Positions 52,901-63,128 of a stretch of 64,000 nucleotides of DNA are shown piece after piece. The DNA is from Poriferisodalis sp965226645 (lineage in GTDB: Bacteria; Actinomycetota; Acidimicrobiia; Acidimicrobiales; Poriferisodalaceae): NCBI GenBank assembly GCA_965226645.1, contig CBDDDL010000004.1, positions 496,001-560,000 on the forward strand. The letters are read 5' to 3'. The notes beneath the pieces were generated by a model that had not been told where the DNA came from, ran no database searches, and saw only the letters and a list, made by a program, of their open reading frames with translations. A program made the position numbers and the translations under genes. Every line of letters begins with the position of its first letter. The stretch's first letter is position 1.

Positions 52901-55161
52901 ACCTGCGGCGCGGCCGCGCTCGTCCCCCCGAACTCAGATGTGTATCTCCCAGAGGTATTTGTCGAAGAGATTGACGGGGCAGGCGGGCGATCTTTGGAGG
53001 GCGCGCACACCCAGAGATTTGCACCGGGTTCCGAATACCACGTCGGTTCGCCCACATGGTTCACGGCACACGCGGCTGTGACGCCCCAGAAATTGGAATA
53101 TGGATCAAGGTTCGAATCGTCATCGGTGCCGCCGTTTCCAGCTGCCCACACGTACGAAGTTCCGCGTCCACCTTCACCGACCGTCAATCCCGATTCGATG
53201 GCCATTTCCCAGAGGCGCGTTGCTCGGTGAGGCTGTCCATTGTCGGTTGGCCCCCAACTGTTATTGGACACGGCGTTTGTGGCGGCGTGACGCGTTGCAG
53301 CGTCCGCTTCGTTGCGTACTGAATAGGCGTCGAGCAAGTTGAAGCTCCGAAGCGTCGCTCTCGGCGCTACTCCGCGTATCCCGAAAATGTTGTCACGTGC
53401 AGCGACGATGCCAGCCACGGCGGTGCCGTGATAACCTGGGTTGCTCACGGCGCCGACATCGGCGCCGTAGTCGTGACTCATCGATACATCGAGGTTTTCG
53501 ACAAGATCTTGATGGCTGTAGTCGACCTTGGTGTCCACGATTGCGATGTTCACCTCTTCGGAACCCATCGTCGTCGACCAAGCATCGACCACATTGATGT
53601 CCGCTCCGTACGTTCCCTGGGTCTGACCCGTGTTCTGCAGATTCCATTGGCAGCCGAATAGTGGATCCGAGAAACCGGTTTGCGACGGACCGCAGCCCAG
53701 ACGCATGGCCCTATACGAGAGATCCTCATATACCGTTGCTATGTAAGAGCCTCCTGATTCAGACGTATCCGAACTCACACGGAAATAGTGCGTGCCGGCT
53801 GTGAGTTCACGCGGTGCGGATACGCCGAATCCATTGCGCCCGGACGGCCCTTGGTGATCCACCGTTACTGCGCCCGCTACCTCGTTGAGATTGGCATCCA
53901 AGACGGCCGCGTCGAGAGCCGCGTCGCGGCTGACTGCGCGAAACATCACAAGCGTGGTTTCGGGGATTTCGACGCGGAAGTAATAATCTTCGGTGCCTGA
54001 TGCGATCGTGGCCGCTTCAGCACCGCCGAATTGCAGCGGCGACGCTGAGGCGGGGGTTGAGCCGGGTTCGTCGACTTCGTGCACATGTAACGCGTACACG
54101 CCTACGTGTCTAGGTCCATAGCCGCGAACCGTCAAGTAGCTGATCCCCGCTTCGAGCCGGACCCGGATCGCGAAATCAAGGCGTTGAGCCAAGTAGCCGT
54201 CGTCGTTGGCGGCGACCAATTGGCGGTCGGCGTCGTAGACAGCGCCAACCGTGTCGGCGACGAGGCCCGTCGTGCGAATGAGCAGATCCGTCGCTGTGTC
54301 GAGATCGAAACGGTAGAAATCCTGTTGATGTGCGATCAGCGCACCGTAGGTGTCGCTATTGACTTCAATGGGCACCGCCCTACCAAAGCTGGTGCCAACC
54401 GTGACGATACGAGTATGCAGCACGAAAGCGCCCTCATCGCCGTCCTTGCTTTCGACCGCGACGTAATAGGAACCACTCTGCAGCGTTCTCTGGATGAACG
54501 AATTGTTGGCGCCGCTGAGGTACTCGGCCTCGACGCCGTTGTCGATGACTATGCCGTCGTGATCCATCAGCATTGCCTGCAGCTTCGTTGTGCCCGTCGT
54601 GTATATCTGTACGTCGACTCGGCTGGGCACAATGAGCTGGAACCACTCCTCGTCCGTCGAGGGGTCGATGTAGCCGCCTACGGGCGACTCCAGTGGAATC
54701 GTGCTCGCGGCGTGGGGACCGCGGCCGTGGTCATCTGGCCGACCTAGCACGCTCGCAGACCATTCACCTGTGGCGGCGAAGGTTCGCGCCCGAAGCTGAA
54801 CCTCGTAGTCGACTTCGTTTGTCAGGCCGGCCAGCAAGTAGTGGAGCGGTCCTTCGGTCCAGGCGCCAATCACCGGTGACCAGTTCGCATCGATGGTCTC
54901 GTCTGCGGATGTCTCGATGTATCGCAGGTCGTAGGCAATGACGTCGGCCTCGCCGACCCCGCCCGGTGCGATCCAGCCGATTGTCAGCGCCCTGTCGCCG
55001 TTGACGACAGAGGCGATGCTTGCCGCGCTCGACGTCTGGGCACCCGCGATGCGCGTTGCTGCCGCCGCCCCGGAGCACAGCACCGCGACAATGGCTGCGA
55101 ACGCAAGCACTCGGCGCCGTCGGCGCGGCGACGAGGTGAATCTGATGAGAGGTGTTCGCAC
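46915..55161 (-). CDS. Giant wall-anchored subtilase with P-domain, cadherin repeats and CWB2 anchor
   Basis: 2748 residues from the GTG at 55161. Signal peptide (VLAFAAIVAVLCSGAAAATR), FN3, then PPC-like repeats (about 140-480). The S8 protease domain has Asp543 (IAIVDTKVDYSHQDL), His578 (GYHGTAVAGIVAA) and Ser748 (FGGTSAAAPQVSGVIALI). A P-domain follows (about 865-965), then FN3, then many cadherin-type repeats (about 1070-2390; DGDNDYQVEMNASDG-like Ca-binding loops). A Gly-rich linker leads to three CWB2 repeats (VANGWSPPDIG, about 2425-2748) that attach to wall polymers. No propeptide-like segment precedes the protease domain; a separate gene upstream may supply it. Substrate unknown. Confidence 0.92.
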   Translation of the reverse strand: MRTPLIRFTSSPRRRRRVLAFAAIVAVLCSGAAAATRIAGAQTSSAASIASVVNGDRALTIGWIAPGGVGEADVIAYDLRYIETSADETIDANWSPVIGAWTEGPLHYLLAGLTNEVDYEVQLRARTFAATGEWSASVLGRPDDHGRGPHAASTIPLESPVGGYIDPSTDEEWFQLIVPSRVDVQIYTTGTTKLQAMLMDHDGIVIDNGVEAEYLSGANNSFIQRTLQSGSYYVAVESKDGDEGAFVLHTRIVTVGTSFGRAVPIEVNSDTYGALIAHQQDFYRFDLDTATDLLIRTTGLVADTVGAVYDADRQLVAANDDGYLAQRLDFAIRVRLEAGISYLTVRGYGPRHVGVYALHVHEVDEPGSTPASASPLQFGGAEAATIASGTEDYYFRVEIPETTLVMFRAVSRDAALDAAVLDANLNEVAGAVTVDHQGPSGRNGFGVSAPRELTAGTHYFRVSSDTSESGGSYIATVYEDLSYRAMRLGCGPSQTGFSDPLFGCQWNLQNTGQTQGTYGADINVVDAWSTTMGSEEVNIAIVDTKVDYSHQDLVENLDVSMSHDYGADVGAVSNPGYHGTAVAGIVAARDNIFGIRGVAPRATLRSFNLLDAYSVRNEADAATRHAATNAVSNNSWGPTDNGQPHRATRLWEMAIESGLTVGEGGRGTSYVWAAGNGGTDDDSNLDPYSNFWGVTAACAVNHVGEPTWYSEPGANLWVCAPSKDRPPAPSISSTNTSGRYTSEFGGTSAAAPQVSGVIALIRSVNPLLTWRDVKLILAGSARKNDENNAGWLSGAVKYETSADEYSFNHMYGFGVVDADAAVKLAQNWIAVPELAKESGESASDVMFIRDGETAEQSIVLGKEVEFAEFVEVNVVMDAPNLRSLDLELVSPTGAVSELLMADVGRGYPAALHAADGAYRLGSARHLGEDPSGRWTFRVIDRESGGGASRLQSWSITVYGHRQVPGPPSITEIDGESDPLTVTWEPPRSAGRTSVTSYDLRYIKSDSVDKADDTAWWLINSATTPATFSYTITGLAPGISHDVEVRAVNDQGAGAWSQSLRGQVGESNAVPHFAAAENGLRAITENSPLGTEIGEPLLVSNDDSSHLAFALSGVDATAFEIDAQGQLRTNQLIDYETQHRHSFQINVVDEAGHSDRLQASVNVIDVNERPALAGDSARSYYENDDDSVGRYIATDPEIDDLTWSLSGPDAEFFVLEETAPAYVFLWLFWLDPDTRHVLLRFVDPPDFESPDDLNKDNVYQVTLEVSDPVNTVVLHMQVDVKDRNEAPELNGRPSAPHDEHDTADTAQFIATDPEGDHIRWSLTGTDAALFSIVGGSLRFVEPPDFEAPEDRASVPGHGDSIAGDNRYDVKVHAHDDASSSSLNVTVVVTNVDELPTITLTSLQPLVGETITTTLTDPDGDVRDLAWSWQNSADGSVWSEIAGATTASYRPVAADDGRYLRVSASYDDGHGVDKLAHREIDGSVGLSEPTNHPASFGSDATIRRSVAENSPAGTSVGAPVTAVDIDRDSLAYSLGGDDAGLFDIVATTGQIRTINVHDYEDPRRYSLTVSVTDGKDADGNADTLIDASIPVTVVISDVDEAPTLSGLTMVLRDEGEGDRRGTEFVAIDPENRHLSWELSGADAGVFNIGAGGALTFKYLTDFEFPRDSDRDNKYVARVSVSDGLHEKGLDVSIDVANVNEPPSFWITSMVSVSENVTFVRQLYPGDPEGTEPIWSLSGTDAGSFKISQFNILMFRSPPDYEKPSDLDGNSIVGGDNFYDFAISLGDGEFTYTRPITVIVTNADDPPVIDGDTSPKFEEGRTGTVATYSAEDPEDISVSWSLGGIDEDSFELSADGDLTFTRTPDYESPGDTNGDNDYQVEMNASDGFNTTTAHVTVSIENVDEPGTLTLSSKHPQTDAGLSASLRDPDGISATSVTWSWERSSTSTPTWTGVTDANAHTYTPKGLDVGYRLRATASYRDGHGGNKSADSEPTEAVQAAPPTNQAPVFLASELGTREVTENAAPGYVGAPFNAVDNDRLTYSLVQADTDVFHIDSSSGQLSSLVSLDYEYEPSYTFKVRAEDPSGDWDQIQVTVFVVNVDEPPTLRGPKFANVAEASSRLVARFTADDPERAAVSWSSGGTDADAFEIADGALRFLNVPDYENPADHEKDNLYVVTVIASDGNLETYRTVRVSVVPVDEAPVISGGFAVDVPENTIAVGVYRATDPEGGHVITTLEGDDSDALILHDDGTLVFVQAPDYERPTGSTVPNRFEFELVANDGRNVTTQDVTIRITNEVDLGTVTLSTNEPVIGVSISAVLADPDGSVSAVSWQWSTSEDGVDWTDIDRATSSHYTPADDDEGLHLRATATYTDVHGPLQTANADSEDPVRKPADPDTGMTDPLVTRPVSDGGNGGGGGTGGGGTGGGGGFSESTATLIVANGWSPSDIGAAAALAARTADSAVIYTSGDRLSAAARDLLTDYLPAAVVVVGGEAAVSAETLTAIRRASEVEQVSRITGATRVDTAAEVARTILNTSRASPGGTTVILANGWSPPDIGVAAALAARTPSSAVVYTQQRKLPEPTVHLLDTFRPSRVIIVGGETVVSAEVEAMIGSVVPGAFVERISGPTRTGTAAGVSRRFLGSPESGVFDNLTIIVANGWSPPDIGLAAALSARTTGSTVLYTEAGRLSPEAEAVLHEYQPARIVFIGGPAAITDDAKNRARSVVPDAAAPRYSGSTRTQTAAFVARRILGNP

Positions 55162-55173
55162 CTGATAATCGTA
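55162..55173 (-). promoter_or_regulatory. Candidate leaderless promoter -10 box of the giant subtilase
   Basis: On the minus strand TACGAT (55173-55168) is followed by TATCAG and then immediately the GTG start at 55161. A 6-nt spacing with no ribosome site is the leaderless layout also seen at 1567. Confidence 0.4.
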
Positions 55174-55278
55174 GTTACTATTTGCCCTCTTCCTCGTCCG
55201 CAGCCCGCGCCATCTCGGTGTCAGCGAGAGGCGAGCGATGTCAACCGGTCGTGGGCGCCATCACGCGCGGAAGAATCA

Positions 55279-56040
55279 TCATTTCGCGACGCGTTCGATC
55301 CACCAGTCAGGGCTCGAGAGTTCGACTCCGGGCTGAGCGGCCAGAGCGTTCGCCAGGTCAAGCGACGCGAAGCCTGGCTCGGTGTCTATGTAGAAGCCGT
55401 TGGCCACGAAATCCAGCTCGGAGACCCGCGTCGCGTCGACACCGTTGCGTTCGAAGAAACTGTAGACCACGTCAGCGGCCCAGCTGGGGTCGAGCACGAT
55501 CACGACCCCTCCCGGGAGTGCCATCAGCTCACCCGAATTCGACCAGAAGACCGGACCGCCGCCATGGAGCGCAGACGCTGATGCCCTGCCAACTTTCGCG
55601 TCATCACCGACGCTTGCGACGATGTTTTCCCGTGACAAATTGTCTCCATCGGACTGGACAGCCAACTTCGGGTCGAACCAGACTTGAATTGTGCGATCAC
55701 CGTCACGCCAGGTGTACGGCTCCCGCTGCGGCGACGGCGCAATCTCCTGTTTCGGCGCTTCGAAGCCGACATCGTCTGGATAGCTGTCCAAGGGCTCGAT
55801 CTTGCTCTCGCCCGAATCGGTCAAGCTCACGTGATCTGTATCGGTGACAGCACGAAGATCGTCAGTTGAATCCGTCTCGAGCACTGCCTCGTCGGTGACC
55901 TGGGCACGCGTCGCAACGATGGCCTCGATCGACGGCTCGGAATCATGCCATCGCCAATACACGATCGCTGCGAGAACAAGCACGAACATGACCGTCGACG
56001 AGGCCCGGCGGGCTGTGGAGCGGCTCAAGCTGTTCATCAT
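55279..56040 (-). CDS. Membrane-anchored protein resembling a detached subtilase prodomain
   Basis: 253 residues. One N-terminal membrane helix (SSTVMFVLVLAAIVYW), an acidic linker (30-100), then a domain with WRDGDRTIQVWFDPKLAV and a C-terminal block FVANGFYIDTEPGFASLDLA, LAAQPGVELSSPDWW. ALxLAxxLxxxPGVExxxPxxW is the usual end of the prodomain just before the mature part of many bacterial S8 proteases. It is 117 bp upstream of the giant subtilase on the same strand. I infer it acts in trans as chaperone/inhibitor of that protease. The alternative is a paralogue of unknown role. Confidence 0.7.
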   Translation of the reverse strand: MMNSLSRSTARRASSTVMFVLVLAAIVYWRWHDSEPSIEAIVATRAQVTDEAVLETDSTDDLRAVTDTDHVSLTDSGESKIEPLDSYPDDVGFEAPKQEIAPSPQREPYTWRDGDRTIQVWFDPKLAVQSDGDNLSRENIVASVGDDAKVGRASASALHGGGPVFWSNSGELMALPGGVVIVLDPSWAADVVYSFFERNGVDATRVSELDFVANGFYIDTEPGFASLDLANALAAQPGVELSSPDWWIERVAK

Positions 56041-56222
56041 CGGTGTACAAGGCTAGAGGATGAATAGCAGTTATTATCAGACGCCGCGGGCAACAGCGGC
56101 CGGTCTCGTTGTTCCATACGACGGCCGAGCGCTCTTGCTCCATGGTATCGCTGCGTCGGAGGATGCCAGCGGCATCGACCTTCCCTCGATGGGCGGCACA
56201 CAATATAGTTGCCGCAATCATC
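56041..56222. promoter_or_regulatory. Divergent promoter region with a TTATTATC box
   Basis: TTATTATC at 56071-56078 lies between the divergent prodomain-like gene and the HExxH gene. It matches the box ahead of the duplicated giant genes (30714, 37750). No clear -35 elements were found. Confidence 0.35.
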
Positions 56223-58433
56223 ATGAAGTTCTGGCGGCCTTCGCTGTTTACCGTCGATGTCCGCAGCCGGGCACCGGAAAGCACTCGCGTGGACGATCGT
56301 GCAAGATCACGCATCCTGTCGGGCGCGCTTCGCGCCCGGTGCCGGGTGTCGGCTCGCGTGATGTCGCTGGCCATAGTGGCGGTGCTCGTAGCTGTTCACG
56401 TGCCGGGAACGCCCGCCGCGCACGCTGCTGAGAGCTGCGTTGACTTGCCGACGCGCCCCTTCGACATAAAAGCCGCAGGGATTTCGGGCCCATACGGCCT
56501 GTGGTCTGACGGCGCGACGCTGTGGGTTGCCAACTATGGCTACAGCAAGCTCTACGCATTTGATCGCGCGTCGGGCGAGCGGCACGCCAGCCGCGACATC
56601 GTGCTCGCCGCCGTCCTCAACCGCTTGCCAACCGGGCTGTGGTCCGACGGCACCACGCTGTATGTAGCCAACCACTATGGGGGCACGGTCTACGCCTACG
56701 ACTTCGCGAACGGCGGGCGCGACGGGTCGGCCGACATCGACACAGGGTTCTTATCCGCAACGGGCATGTGGGGCGACGAGGACACGCTGTGGGTGGCCGA
56801 CCGGTATCTAAAACCACGTGTTCTCAGGGCCTATGACCGTGATACTGGCAGTCCTTCGAACGACCTCGACGTCTACCTGTCGGATACCGTCGGCAACATC
56901 ACATCCGTGTGGGCCTCGGGCGGCACCCTGTGGGTGGCCGATGGCGAGCGAATCGTCCACGGATTCCCATGGTCAGGCGGCGGCAGCGAGACGAAGCTGG
57001 AACCGTTCGCCAGCCAGCAGCTCAGCGACGACTCCGGGTTCGGCACCGGGCTGTGGTCCGACGGCGAGCAGCTGTATGTCACCGATCTGGGGGAGGGCCT
57101 GCTCGAGACCTACTCGCTGCCGGTCGATGTCAGCGCCAGCGCACTGACATCGCTGCGGCTCTCAGGCATCGGCGACTTCGATACCGCTGACACGGTAGCC
57201 GCCGCCACGGTTGCGCCCACTGTCGCCACCACCACGGTCACCGCGGCTGCTGCGGACTCCGCAGCGAAAGTCTCGTTCACGCCCGCCGACGCTGACAACG
57301 CAGCGCCGGGCCATCAGGTCGCGCTGGCCGAGGGCCGCAACCTCTTGCACGTCACGGTAAGCGCCGACGGGATTCCCTCTCGTACCTACACCGTGGCCGT
57401 GACGAGGCTGGCGACGACGAGCAACGATGCAGCCCTGTCGTCGCTTGAGCTGTCCGGCGTGAGCATCGGTGCATTTGACCCTGCCGTCCACAGTTACACC
57501 GCCTCAGTGCCATACAGCGTCAACCACACCACGATGTACCTCGAAGCCGCAGACGAGAGCGCGACCGTGCGCGTGGACGCTGGCGGGCTGATAACCGTCC
57601 GCCAGCAGCGCTGGGTGAGCCTCGACGTAGGTTCGAATGAGCTGGCGGTCAGCGTTACCGCAGCGGACGGGACGCTCCAGGAATACACAGTCACCGTTGA
57701 GCGCGCAGCAGCACGCATCGACGCGACCCTGGCTTCGCTGAGCGCGACGGGCGTCGACTTCGGCACATTCGACAGCGCCACCACCAGCTATCAAGCCAGC
57801 GCGGACCATGCCACGACCGCTGTCACGGTGACAGCGGCGCCCAGCGACAGCGTTGCGGCAGTCACGATCACGCCCGCCGACGCCGATCGTGCCGCGCCGG
57901 GCCATCAGGTGGAGCTGCCGGTGGGCGTCACCGCCGTGCAAACCACGGTGACGGCGCAAGACGGCATCACCCAGCGGATCTACACAGTCTCCGTCACGCG
58001 GGCAGCGGCGGGCGCAACGCTGAACGCGCTGGGGACGGACGGCGCCGACATCGGGACGTTCGCTTCGGATCGCTTCAGCTACTCCGCCAGCGTGCCCCAT
58101 GGAACCGCGGTCGTGACCCTGCGGCCCACGACGTCGAGTTCAAGCGCCGTCATCACCTATAGCAGCGTCGACAGCGATCCGGTGGCGTCCGGCCATCAGG
58201 TCGCGCTGGCCGAGGGGCGCAACCGGTTCACGATCACGGTCACCGACGGGCTCGTTCAGCGGCGTGTACACGCTGGCGATCTTGCGGGACGAGGTGGTAC
58301 AGGTGCCCGACAGTACTTTGGCGTCCGCCATCAGATCCGAGCTCGGCAAGCCGGCGAGCGAATCGCTGTATGCGAGCGAGCTGGCCAGCTTGAGCACGCT
58401 GGGGATAGCCAGCGAGGGCATCAGCAGCCTTGA
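56223..58433 (+). CDS. Propeller/cadherin-like/LRR/HExxH/Calx-beta/CWB2 protein, part 1 (frameshifted)
   Basis: Coding from the ATG at 56223 (other starts 56109, 56145, 56361) to about 58263; after that the frame is noise. Signal sequence near SLAIVAVLVAVHVPGTPAAH. Beta-propeller blades follow with repeated GLWSDGTTLYVANHYGG / GMWGDEDTLWVADRY motifs. Then come at least four cadherin-like beta-sandwich repeats (LSSLELSGVSIGAFDPAVHS; APGHQVALAEGRNLL). At 58260 the expected continuation VQR-VYTLAI is broken by one extra base (C at 58263); VYTLAILRDE continues in the next ORF. This is the N-terminal third of one large protein. Confidence 0.82.
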   Translation: MKFWRPSLFTVDVRSRAPESTRVDDRARSRILSGALRARCRVSARVMSLAIVAVLVAVHVPGTPAAHAAESCVDLPTRPFDIKAAGISGPYGLWSDGATLWVANYGYSKLYAFDRASGERHASRDIVLAAVLNRLPTGLWSDGTTLYVANHYGGTVYAYDFANGGRDGSADIDTGFLSATGMWGDEDTLWVADRYLKPRVLRAYDRDTGSPSNDLDVYLSDTVGNITSVWASGGTLWVADGERIVHGFPWSGGGSETKLEPFASQQLSDDSGFGTGLWSDGEQLYVTDLGEGLLETYSLPVDVSASALTSLRLSGIGDFDTADTVAAATVAPTVATTTVTAAAADSAAKVSFTPADADNAAPGHQVALAEGRNLLHVTVSADGIPSRTYTVAVTRLATTSNDAALSSLELSGVSIGAFDPAVHSYTASVPYSVNHTTMYLEAADESATVRVDAGGLITVRQQRWVSLDVGSNELAVSVTAADGTLQEYTVTVERAAARIDATLASLSATGVDFGTFDSATTSYQASADHATTAVTVTAAPSDSVAAVTITPADADRAAPGHQVELPVGVTAVQTTVTAQDGITQRIYTVSVTRAAAGATLNALGTDGADIGTFASDRFSYSASVPHGTAVVTLRPTTSSSSAVITYSSVDSDPVASGHQVALAEGRNRFTITVTDGLVQRRVHAGDLAGRGGTGARQYFGVRHQIRARQAGERIAVCERAGQLEHAGDSQRGHQQP

Positions 58434-61400
58434 GGGACTCGAGCATGCGACGAACTTGGAATCGTTGTCTGCGGGTTACAACAGCATCAGCGATCTAATG
58501 CCGCTGGCTGGCTTGGTGAGTCTGAGGAAGCTGTGGATCAACTCCAACCAGGTCACCTCGCTCGAGCCACTGCGCGCGCTGACACAGCTTCGCTCACTGC
58601 ATATTCAGAGACTGCGCCAAACCGATCTGTCGTTCCTGAGCGGGTACACGTCGCTGCAGACGCTGTACCTGGGCTTTGGCGAGGTGCGCGATCTCGCGCC
58701 GCTGGCCGAGTTACCCTCCCTGCGATCGCTGTGGGTGACCTGGGCCGGTGTGACCGACATCTCGCCGCTGTCGAGGCTGAGCGAGCTGAGCAAGGTGAGC
58801 CTGGAAGCCAACGGCATCGACGATCTCACACCGCTCGCCGGCCTGGGGGAGTTGAACGAGGTCCAGCTGCGGTACAACCGCGTGGCCGATGTCGGCCCGC
58901 TCAGCGAGTTCGCCAACCCGGGCAAGATCGATCTGCGCGCGAACCGGGTGACCGACCTTGCACCTCTGCTGGAGCGCACGAGCTGGCCTCAACGGCAGGG
59001 CCAGCGACCGAGTCTGGATGTGCGTGAGAACTCGTTGAGCGCTGTCTCGATCGCTGCGGTGACGCAGCTGGAGCGAGCCGGACTCGACGTCGCGTTTGAC
59101 GACATTGTGGTGACAGCGAACGACCCGCCGCAGCTCTACGGTGACAGCCTGTTCGTAGCCTCTTCGGCGACGGCGCTGAGGGAGTTGGATTCGACCACCC
59201 GCGCTGTGTCGACGGAGCGGGCGCTGGAACGCCTGTACTGCGAAGTCGGAGACGAGTTCGACATCGTATTCGTCGTACTGAACTTGAGTCGTGGCGAGGC
59301 GGCGCAAGGATTTCTGGGATCCACCCTCAACGTCTCCAACGCGGTGGAGGGCATCGGCCGGCCGATCTTCGACAGCAGCTCGCGGTGGGGCTCGGACGGC
59401 AAGCTGCAGTCAATCACTACGCTGGTGGAGCACGATGGGGTGCGCAACGGTCCGATGCTGCACGAGATAATTCACCGTTGGGCGGCGGACATCACGGTCG
59501 GATCCGGCTCGCATTGGGGTTTCAGCAGCGCGAACGGTCAGCTCGGCGGCTTCGACCTGGACAAGTTGGCGCACTTGGGCGGCACGCAGTATTCGGCAGG
59601 TTCGTTCTCGACTCTCGGTTACGCGAACGCCGCGGCGCCCTACAGCCTCATCGAGCTGTACTTAGCGGGCTTGGTGCCGCCCGAGGACGTGCCCGATCTC
59701 TGGGTCGCCCGAAACGGCCAGCCCGCTGTGGACAGCAACTGTGAGCTGCTGCGGACCGCCGAAGGCGATCCGATTTTCGAGGCCGACGGGTTCGACGTTT
59801 TGAGTATCGAGGACATCGTGTCGCGTCATGGGGCGCGCTCGCCGGGGGTTGCGGACTCGCAGAAGAGTTTTCGAGGCGCAGTGGTGCTGCTGATTGACGA
59901 ATCTCATCCGGCCACCCGCGAGCGTCTCGACTCTGTCACCGAGGACATCGAGTGGTTCAGCTTCGTCGGCAACGACTCGGACACGACACGGCACAACTTC
60001 TATGAGGCCACCGGCGGCCGGGCCACAATGAATCTGAGCGGACTGGAGACCCTCAGCCGGCAGCGGGACTACGTGGGGGTGTCGTTCGATTCGGCGACCT
60101 ATGGCGTGGCCGAGGGCGACGATGTGTTGGTGACGGTGCGGTTGAGCGCCGATCCGGAACGCACGGTGGTAGTGCCGCTGACTGCGGAAGATCGCGGCGG
60201 CGCGTCGAGCGCCGACTACTCAGGTGTGCCCGCGAGCGTGGTATTCACCAGCGGCGATCCGGTTCAGTCCTTCACCGTAACGGCCTTCGACGATACGGTC
60301 GATGATGACGGCGAATCGGTGGTGCTGGGCTTCGGGACGCCGCCGCCGGGGGTGGTTGCGGGCAGTGTCGACGAGGCCGTGGTGGCGATCGCCGATGATG
60401 ACGACCCGGCCGTGACAGTGCGTTTCGGGTCGGCGACCTATGGCGTGGCCGAGGGCGACGATGTGTTGGTGACGGTGCGGTTGAGCGCCGATCCGAAGCG
60501 CACGGTGGTGGTGCCGCTGACTGCGGAAGATCGCGGCGGCGCGTCGAGCGCCGACTACTCAGGTGTGCCCGCGAGCGTGGTATTCACCAGCGGCGAGAGG
60601 GTTCAGTCCTTTGCGGTGATCGCCGCTGACGACCGCGTCGACGACGACGGCGAATCGGTATCGCTGAGTTTCGGGATGCTGCCAGCCGGAGTGAGCGAAC
60701 GCAGCCCCGGTACCGCGTCGGTCGCTTTGGGCGACGACGACTTTCGCGGTGTGGCAATTGATCGTCGCTCGCTGCGGGTGGCTGAGGGGGCCAGCGACAC
60801 CTACAGCGTGATGTTGGCGACGGAGCCGACCGGCCAGGTGACGGTGCGCTTGACCGCAGGCGGAGACCTCACCGTCAGTCCCGCCCTGTTGAGGTTCACC
60901 AACGCCGACTGGGACACCGCACGGACCGTAACGGTGTTCGCTGGACACGATTCGGACCACACCAACGACTCAGCGACGGTATCTCACGAGGTCAGCGGCG
61001 GCGACTACGGCTCGGTGAACGCCGTTGCGGTACCGGTGACGGTGCTCGATGACGAGGACCCCTCGATTAGGGCGAGCTTCGGTCAAGGCTCGTACCGCGT
61101 TCCCGAGGGTGCCGCCGTGCGGATAACCGTGACGTTGGAAGCGGCCGCGGGCCAGCGGGTGACGATCCCGCTGACGGCTCGTCACAAGAACGGCGCATCG
61201 GGGTCGGACTACGGCGGGGTGCCCATGAGCGTGAGCATCGCTGCTGGGCTCACGTCGGCGTCGTTCGACTTCACGGCCGAAGACGACGATGACGACGACG
61301 ACGACGAGAGCGTGCTGGTGGGTTTCGAGTCGCTGCCGACCGGACTCTCACCGGGTGCCTTCGACACTGTCGAGGTCGGCATCGACGACGATGACGATCC

Positions 61401-61621
61401 GCAGGTCGTCGTGAGCTACCAGCGATCGGCCTACAACGTCGCAGAGGGCGACCAGGTGGAAGTGACGGTGGCATTGAGCGCTGACCCTGAGCGCACCGTG
61501 GAAGTGCCGATCTCAGTGACGGACGTGGACGGCGCGTCGGCGGCCGATTACTGGGGTGTGCCTTCCACGGTGACGTTCCACAGTGGCGACACGGCCGAGT
61601 CGTTCGTGGTGTCGGCGGTCC

Positions 61622-62791
<1,170 letters not shown>

Positions 62792-63128
62792 TCGGCGATC
62801 CGGTCGCCGCAGTAAACACCCGGCGCCTCGCCGCAACGCCGTAGCTGATTGCCGCTCCGAATGGCGTCGCCGCATCTCCACGAGCCTGACGTCCGACACG
62901 CGCTGACAGGCCCTGTGACAGGGGACCTTTCGTTTCGATCACGTCCTTTCGCCAGCAAATCCCAAGGCCGGCGTCCAATTCGCGTGATTGGACTCGTCCG
63001 CTGTAGCAGCCGATGAACTCGCTTGCCGTGTCGCCGATCGCCGTCGCATGCGTCGATTTTGAAGGGGCATCGAGAATAGATGTTGCGGATTCCGCCCTCA
63101 AGAATCGCGGGCAGCCCTCCTTCCGCGG
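62792..63128. other. Intergenic region, no gene seen
   Basis: This lies between two convergent genes. ORFs on both strands are short and lack family features. A transcription stop for the plus-strand gene is expected here, but I could not pick a convincing hairpin. Confidence 0.5.
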
